From contig BSBM01000047.1 in the NCBI GenBank assembly GCA_027924585.1, forward strand, positions 22,755,501-22,819,500: a stretch of DNA of 64,000 bases, written 5' to 3'. Of the stretch, positions 57,268 to 64,000 are shown in pieces (position 1 is the first letter of the stretch; the number at the start of each line of letters is the position of its first letter). Source of the stretch: Larix kaempferi (Eukaryota; Streptophyta; Pinopsida; Pinales; Pinaceae). The notes beneath the pieces were generated by a model, which worked only from the letters and a program-made list of their open reading frames with translations, ran no database searches and was not told the origin of the DNA. The position numbers were made by a program, and so were the translations under genes.

Positions 57268-59600
57268 ATGACCTTATATCTTCAACAAACGGACGAATTT
57301 CCCCGACCTACTTTAGCGGTAAGCTCTCTCTTAAACTTTCATTCTTTTTTTTTCATTTCTATCAGATTTTTCCGCAAGGGTTTGGGTTTGCTATTGTCTC
57401 TCTTAAACTTTCATTCTTTTTTTTTCATTTCTATCAGATTTTTCCGCAAGGGTTTGGGTTTGCTACTGTTAATTTTTATTCCAGGTTTCAATTTCATTAT
57501 TATTTTTGTTTCTCCCATATTTTGCCTAAAGGGTTTGGGTTTGCTGCTATTCATTTTAGAATAAGTAGAGGGAGATTTTAGTAATTGTTTGCAAGGATTA
57601 TGTTTTATGCAGTAGATTTGTATTATTGGAGGGTCATACCATTCTTATCCAAGTTGAAATCTTCCAAAAGGTTGGTCGTACATTGATTTTTCTCACCCAG
57701 ATATGATTTGTTGGGATGTACAATCAAGAATAAGGGTCACACTGTTGAGTTTTAATTGTTTAATGAATATTGGGCATAACATGATCTGATCTTGGGTGCA
57801 ATAGATCATAGTGTAATCATCCCCTAGAGATGAGGGTGAATATAGTTGAGTTTGGGGCCATAACAAAATAAATTTATTAAATTTAAAAATAATAAAAAAC
57901 ATTACATATACTATTGCAGATACTTCAACATTTGCAACAACTCAAGGCCTCAAGGCCTGAAAAGTGTTGTCTTCAGCTAGTGGACTTCTTTTCTAGACCT
58001 GTTACAGATACCTCTTAAAAGGTAAAAGGTAGGGTATTTTTTTTGTTTAGTTATTTTATTATTTTTGTTCTTTGTTATATCATGTTATTATTTTTGATAC
58101 CGGACGAAGAGAAATCCAAGTTATTGGATGAATATCTAGAATTTGGAAATAGGATACAACATTCAGGTGAATGAATATTGCATATTGTTTTACATTGGGC
58201 TTGAATATTTGATTTCATTTATAAAGGTAGGTTTATGGACGAAATTTAATTGCATTAAAAGGAGATCCTACAAAATTTAAAATCTGCTGACATCTCCCTT
58301 TTGGATCTTTTACTGCTATCTACGTTAAAATAGTTCTCATCTTGCATGCTACTTAAATGACATCTGGCTCCTTTTTATGATTGAATATGCTCTTACAGTG
58401 TTTGTCGACCACTGCCTAGCCATGTTACTTTGAATTTGAGGCATGTATCACTCAATATATATGACGACGAGGAATCTGATGAAATCTTTCCAAGTGCTAT
58501 CTCATTGAACCAGTAGGTACTTTACTGGATTGAGCAATGCTCGTTCTTCATCCTTCTGGAGTCTAATTTCTGTAGGATCTCAATCTTTTCTGCATGACGA
58601 TTTATTCTTGTATGTTCATCCCACAAATAGATTTACTCTTTTCATGTGTTTGCTGCATAGTCATGGAGATACTTGATAAGACTTCTCAGGAGTCAAGGCA
58701 AGTGTGTTCAAGTGGTGAGTTTTTCCGTTATGCATCCCTTCATAGAAGCATGGGAAATATTTTTCTTGTCATTTTTCTATTATCCCTTAATGTATTATTC
58801 TATATTCAGTGCCAGATATAATAAATACTAGTTAGCAAAGGGGTTGCAGTCTTAATGTTGCAAATGAATTTTTTATGTAGACGTGTTTTTTTTATTTATG
58901 GCACCAAGTCCAGAGAATTTTTATTTCTGTTGTAACTATAGATAACAAGTCAAGAGACGCCAAGAAGAACGAGGGCAAGAATGTAGAATTACCAACTAAT
59001 GCAAGGGATGTTTTGAGTAATACCAATATGCTTCTGCAGAAATACTCGAATGACATTGATTTTATCAGTGAATGTGCCATTAAGGCTGTGGAATTTTGTA
59101 GTGTGGATTCCCATGGATGGGACGAATGTTAGACGTCATGGTTGGTAACTGCATTATTGAATCACTATTGAAGGGATCCCTTCCTATTATCGTTGATTAT
59201 GATTGCATTTATCATTTTTGTCTTACTGTTAGAATACCTAATTAGTAATTACGTAACTTCCTTGAATGTTAGGCCCAACATGCTGGTCATCATTGTTTGG
59301 AACTTGATCAAATTGAATCTTTGAAAGAGCTATTCCACCAACGATTGGAGGAATGCATGGTAATGTCCTCGAGTGTGCTTGTCACAATAGCATAATGGTC
59401 TAGGGTATTCTCCACCTGTGGTAATGACTTAAATTTCCAGGAAAAATAGTCATCACTTGTCCACTTACCTTGGGTTTCTTTATAGATTATTTTGAAACCG
59501 AGGAAAATTACAAATACTGTGCACATGAATTTTTTCTAATATATTTTTTCACAGGAAAAAGAGAAAATTGAGATTAAAAAGACATGGACTAATAACAACT
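57268..59600 (+). CDS. Possible host gene or gene relic: chain of short exon-like blocks
   Basis: Several short blocks bounded by AG/GT signals read as ordinary protein. They are 57268-57318 (MTLYLQQTDEFPRPTLA, donor gtaagc), 57920-58018 (ILQHLQQLKASRPEKCCLQL, then VDFFSRPVTDTS and a stop), about 58096-58166 (IPDEEKSKLLDEYLEFGNRI), about 58440-58510 (VSLNIYDDEESDEIFPSA), 58662-58713 (MEILDKTSQESRQVCSS), about 58941-59128 (NKSRDAKKNEGKNVELPTNA, LLQKYSNDIDFISECAIKAV), 59273-59359 (HHCLELDQIESLKELFHQRL) and 59556-59602 (EKEKIEIKKTWTNNN). The first two join in phase but meet a stop at 58016. I do not recognise the family. The texture (charged, Lys/Glu-rich, short exons) suggests a coiled-coil nuclear protein or a decayed copy of one. 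Confidence 0.4.
57325..57540. repeat. 72-bp tandem duplication in an intron-like region
   Basis: 57325-57396 and 57397-57468 are almost identical 72-bp units (tctctcttaaactttcattc... gggtttgggtttgctaYtg). A third, diverged unit continues to about 57540. They lie right after the first exon-like block. Confidence 0.92.
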
Positions 59601-59831
59601 AACTAATGTCTTGAATATTTTTTCTACCAAAAGGTTAATAACATCCACGGCAATTAGAAACACATCGCTTCCATACCTATAGAGAAATAACAGGATAGAG
59701 AAGACCAACAATGACATCTGTCAAAATTGATGCTCTCCCAGACCTTAAAGCTGAAATAAGAAAATAGAACACCTGCAGATAGGACAAAGCATTTAATTAC
59801 ATAGATATTCTAATATGGATGAACTCTACAA

Positions 59832-60150
59832 TTAACTATTTGTCTTTTCTTTATTGTACAATTCTGACATGCTTTCAGTTGTACTTACTGTTTCTAGCCA
59901 TTTTATATGCTTTTGCTGCTCAGTGTCACCTTCACCATTGTTATCATCAGAAGAAACCAGTTGCTCATCAACCATAGTAGATTGGTTGGAAATGTGAATC
60001 TTTGTCGTGAAAATAGAATCTTTTTCAATAAGAAGTGCACTCCAATCAAGTCTTATGTTTGGATCGGATGCCCGATCGCTAAAAGATGAGGAAAGCCGAA
60101 TGTTTGAGCTCAAAACACTAAAAGTGGTCCCAACAGATTCTCATACCTGA
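59832..60150 (-). CDS. Possible last exon of an unknown minus-strand gene
   Basis: The minus strand is open from an AG near 60145 to the stop at 59832 and reads LSSNIRLSSSFSDRASDPNI, RLDWSALLIEKDSIFTTKIH and an acidic stretch EQLVSSDDNNGEGDTEQQKH. It looks like the C-terminal exon of an ordinary protein, facing the exon chain on the plus strand. No family recognised. Confidence 0.35.
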
Positions 60151-61472
60151 CTAAACCAGAAAGGCATTACAATCATAGTGAACATGTTTAATGTACCAGG
60201 AATGATAACTTCGGAACCTCAGAATCATCTGATAGAAACATGCTAATTAAGAGTAGGGCAAGCAATAAAACATAGCTACAACTCATGAGTAGGTACAGAT
60301 GACCAAAAGCACTTTTACCCTTCAATAACAACCTTCCAGAATAAATGCAAAATGTCCCTCCTCACACAGTTGCATAGATGGTTGTTATATGGCAAGGGTT
60401 AGGATAAACTAGACCACAATTGCTCAAAGCTACGTTTTCCTAGATGGATGATGTGAACTGTAATGTGTCTAGATATAAATTTCATAACAATAATTTATGA
60501 TTGTATGTTGTACATCCAATAAGAGAGTTGAAATGGTTGGGGTTATCGATATCTAGGAACATAATGATCATACTTATGTAAAAGTCAAATCATCTTTGCG
60601 CCGAATCTTATCTTTTGAAAGTAAAGTCTATCAATGAAGTCATGTCTTGCACCTTCAAGTAACTATTTTATGGTAAATGACATAATTTTCATTACAAGAT
60701 AGAACATTACATAACTCCAATCATAACATGAAAAGGAAGAGACTTCTATTTATAAAGCTGTGCAAAAGGTAAACAAGAACTGTAGCATACAAAATTACAG
60801 AAGATATTGTGGTGTTAAGAACTCCGAGATTTGCCCATACACAAATTTGGAAGGTTAAGAGCCAACTTGTTTCATCTAGCTAGTATCCATATTTGTCCCA
60901 AAAAGATAGCTTTCATAGGTCAAACTCCAAAGGTTGATCCCCACAAGGTCCAAAAGCAGGTTGATTCAGTGATATGATTTAGTTTCAGAGTCTGAGACAT
61001 TTCACAAGGTTTTCATCAGTTTTAGAGGAGATGTCTATTTTAGTAGTGTTCATATTTTTTAGGAGGCAGAGATGATCATATTTTTGGCATCCTTGAGAGC
61101 TCAGGATTGCAGTGAGATTTTTTCAAATGACATGCGAGATACTTCTATTTTTAACAGTTAGGGTTTGAGTTGCATGGCATGCATGACACATGCATGGACA
61201 TGCAAACTATATCCTATTTTTTAGTTGTGAGGCATGCATGCGTGACATGTGGAATCAATCCATCTATTCACGAACCCTTCTGATCCGGCTGGACGTCATC
61301 GTTTCCGCCTAAGGGATCATTGCATGTGCGACATGTGATATCAATGCATGTGCAACATGTGGCAATCTCCCGTTGTGGTAAGTGGAAAAATTAGAGAGCA
61401 TGCATAACACTAGAGTGAACTAAACTTAAACAGGTTGAATGGATTTGAATTGCTCCTCTTAAATCAGCCATG
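60151..61472. other. Unassigned region
   Basis: Could hold introns or exons of the minus-strand gene whose last exon is at 59832-60150, but I could not read any. The words gcatgtgcgacatgtg and gcatgtgcaacatgtg (near 61322 and 61346) repeat. Confidence 0.3.
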
Positions 61473-61563
61473 CAACAGGGTGAAGAACACATGGTCACAA
61501 CAGGGTGAAGAACACATGGTCAAGGGTGAAGTAAACGAGGTTAGGGGTGAAGCAGACGAGGTC
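61473..61563. repeat. Short tandem repeats (25 bp x2, about 20 bp x2)
   Basis: Two exact 25-bp units (caacagggtgaagaacacat...) at 61473-61497 and 61498-61522 are followed by two related 20-21-bp units (agggtgaagYaRacgaggtY). Confidence 0.92.
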
Positions 61564-62249
61564 GAGTTCAGTTCAATTGGGCACTTAACTCGTGCATGAG
61601 AAGAATGAACTCCAGCATAAGGGGGGCACATTTTTGCATGCAATAGATCGACTCTAGGAGAAAGGGGTGCATTTCCTCATGCAGCAGTTCAACTCCAGGA
61701 AAGGGGGGAAATTCTATCTTCTTTACTTTGTTCTAGAGAGGTGCTCCCTCATCACATGTCAAATCAGTCAGTGGGAGCCGCATGAGGGCCTCTAGGCCAA
61801 GCTATTTAGTGAAGTTTCAAAAAAAGGAATAAGGAGGGATTTTCTTATCAATAGCAGTAGCAATTCGCCTCATTATCTCTTCTTCTTCTACTATGCTCTT
61901 TAATTTCTATGCAAGGACGTTATTGGACCAGCTTGTATTCATCTCTAAGGTGGACCAAACTCTTAACTTCAAGTAAAGTTGTAACATCTCCACAATAAGC
62001 GAGTTAGTATTTGGGTAAATTTAAATTTTTCTTCCATTAGATATCCTCACAATAGCAATATTTTTGATCGAGATTCAATGAAATAGATAACATTTATTTT
62101 AGTTCTTATTCCTACACCTGACAATCTTGTAATAGTCCATTTACTGTTGTTATGAAATATTACCATTACAACTCCATGGATCTCTTCCGAGACCAACATA
62201 TATATGAAGGAACTATACAGCTGCATATTATCATAACAAAACCATTAAG
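61564..62249. other. Unassigned; LTR-like word TGTAACATCTCC
   Basis: No gene. ttgtaacatctccacaata at about 61979-61997 resembles the start of LTR 1 (tgtaacatccccaaaa), but the following sequence does not continue the match. Confidence 0.3.
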
Positions 62250-62351
62250 ACATAACCATTAAGACATGAACATGCGAAACAAGGCATAATCATTAATACA
62301 TAACCATTAAGACATGAACATGCGAAACAAGGCATAATCATTAAGACATAA
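62250..62351. repeat. 48-bp tandem repeat, 2.1 copies
   Basis: Units at 62250-62297 and 62298-62345 (acataaccattaagacatga... then aaggcataatcattaa) with the start of a third. One or two mismatches between units. Confidence 0.92.
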
Positions 62352-62384
62352 ACGAGAATTACTGACAAGACATCAACAATAGAA

Positions 62385-62648
62385 TCATACACATGGAGAC
62401 ACAAAATGTACGTGGTTCACCCAATCACATTGGGCTACGTCCACCAAAGGAGAGTCGCGTCTTGTATTAATTATCAAATAGAGCTTACAACCAGCAACAC
62501 CAATGTTACTGTACTTACATCCAGCTTTTCTCCATGCCTCTTTTATCGAGCGCATTCTGAATACTTTGACCTTAATGTCCACATAAACAAAGAGATATTT
62601 CTTTGAACCAATGGCCACGTCCTTGTTAGGAAAGTTGTGACCATTCAT
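62385..62648 (-). mobile_element. Possible LTR fragment with TACGTGGTTCACCC / GCTACGTCCACC
   Basis: The pair tacgtggttcaccc (62410) and ggctacgtccacc (62433) is a recurrent motif of plant LTRs, often of Copia elements. The minus strand is open here, but this is probably incidental. No ends could be defined. Confidence 0.3.
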
Positions 62649-64000
62649 CGATTTAATACTTGGGAGGTATAAATCTTTACTCTAAAAGAATCACTATCAA
62701 ACCAGAAAAAGGTCAATAACGCTTTTAACCTGTCCAACAACCCAAAACATTTTTAAGCTAGGGATTGCTTATCTACAATCATAACATAAGCATTTTTACA
62801 TAGATCAAAATATTATATTAATCACTTCAAACTATTGGGAGTGAAGATCGTTGGTCACACATATCTAAAGATATGCAGAGATCACCAGCAGTTGGAAAAA
62901 ATAAACAAAGTCAAGGGTTTCAGGCATGGATCGATCCAAGATCGCCTAGCCTAACAACAACAAACAACCTCAAACCAATGCAAACATGGTGACGGTTCGA
63001 TCTACATGTATGAGATCGTTGTTGCATTACAACCACTATAATGCCAAGAGAGGTCGGTCAAGTCATTCCTACAGAAGTTACTGCCATAAAACAGAACTCT
63101 GTCAAGTAAAACAAAACAGAGATCATTTCTGTCTGTAACTACAGATTTTAAAAGTATAAGGTAACATCATAACGGCATAGATCTCATAGCGCAGGTGTCA
63201 AATCATGACTAAGGCAACCATTTTAAATGAAATACCCTACCGTCAAATATCATTGCAAGTTTTGAAATGCGATATCACCCAAGTAATATGAATCCAACAG
63301 AATGTTTATAATTTCAACAAGCGAATCAATTTGCTATTTCCGTAATATCAACTACAAATATAATGAAAAGATGCCCCTGATTTCTAGTTACCACCGAGAT
63401 CCATTACTGCCGATCATAAATATGTTTAAACAAAAATTATTCAAGCTGTAAGGATCGAAGACAGAGCAGAGGAAAATAACACACATATATATATATGACT
63501 CTGCTACCCTGGGCGTGAAAAAAAAGAAACTGCAGTCTTGTTTCAACTCTGTCGTGATGGCTTAAATCAAAACCTACAGAGTTTTCTAATCAAAACTATA
63601 AAAAACATGAACTTCATGCCATCATCCAGATCAGAGTTCTGGTATTATCAACAGAGTTTTTATTTAACTGATTGCCAAGGCAGAGCTATCGCTATCAGCC
63701 AAAATTGTTTCAATCACCGAGCTCAACAATCCAAGTTACCAACATTTCATGTCATATGTCATGACGAACCTACAGGTCAAGTTATTTCATATCATTCAAG
63801 TGTCAGGTATTAAGTATGACACAACATGTCAACATGTCAAGTTGACATGAAATCCCACAAGGAGAGTCAACTCTACACATCACATCCTATAATTTAGACG
63901 CAGTGATCATTCGCCAAATGCAAAGAGCAATCAACTACAACGACCTATATAGATAGCTATCACGGACTGTGGTTCAAAACCGGATTCACGCCCGCCTTGT
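62649..64000. other. Unassigned region to the window end
   Basis: No gene recognised on either strand. The open stretch 63538-63813 has no family likeness. A small set of gacatg/catgtc words near 63822-63850 forms weak inverted repeats. Confidence 0.3.

Noticed and set aside
61979-61997. Another LTR of the LTR 1 family (TGTAACATCTCC)
   Set aside because: Similarity stops after about 15 bases and neither the conserved core nor an end follows.

Overview
This is plant nuclear DNA from a repeat-rich genome, most likely a seed plant. The evidence is the mix of elements (a CACTA transposon with a TNP2-type transposase, chromodomain-type Ty3/gypsy retrotransposons primed by initiator tRNA-Met, plant LINEs with DUF4283-type ORF1, a Helitron) and a NAC transcription-factor relic. 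I cannot name the species. Almost all recognisable coding sequence belongs to mobile elements, and most of it is broken.

Layout. 1-8365: the 3' part of a CACTA (En/Spm) element. Its two genes are both open when spliced: an 8-exon TNP2-like transposase (499-4466) and a 5-exon second gene (5207-6904). A palindromic subterminal repeat array follows, then the canonical 3' terminus at 8351-8365. The 5' end is outside the window, and a reversed LINE ORF1 fragment lies at 1-330. 8369-10654: LINE relic (endonuclease and start of reverse transcriptase), cut off by a gypsy LTR at 10655. 10655-18062: decayed LTR-element pieces, including two oppositely oriented LTRs of one family (10655-11133 and 13711-14213) and the 3' end of another gypsy element with its LTR (about 16183-17851).

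18063-36633: a nested block that can be resolved to the base. Element A (gypsy, minus sense, 404-405 bp LTRs, 5-bp target duplication atatg) carries a 1812-bp hAT-like element (18119-19930, 8-bp duplication aaataacc) in its left LTR. Between its gag and protease it carries element B (21834-34250, minus sense, two 2242-bp LTRs, 5-bp duplication tggaa). Element B is a chromodomain-type gypsy element whose leader, between primer-binding site and gag, contains a broken NAC transcription-factor gene on the opposite strand. That NAC relic is the most unusual object in the window.

36639-64000: a Copia-like LTR tail, a decayed Helitron replicase/helicase on the minus strand (39830-43048), two direct copies of a LINE-like repeat (43405-44530 and 52900-55090), a minus-strand LINE ORF1 (about 50800-52160), and a hairpin/tandem cluster (55095-55456). 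At 57268-59600 there is a chain of short exon-like blocks, and at about 59832-60150 a facing minus-strand exon; both look like host genes I cannot identify. The rest is AT-rich sequence with short tandem repeats.

How the parts relate. The CACTA element is the only one here that could still encode its own proteins. Element A is older than B and the hAT-like element, because both sit inside it. B has intact ends but lost key reverse-transcriptase and RNase H sequence, so it could only have moved with proteins from elsewhere or was damaged after insertion.
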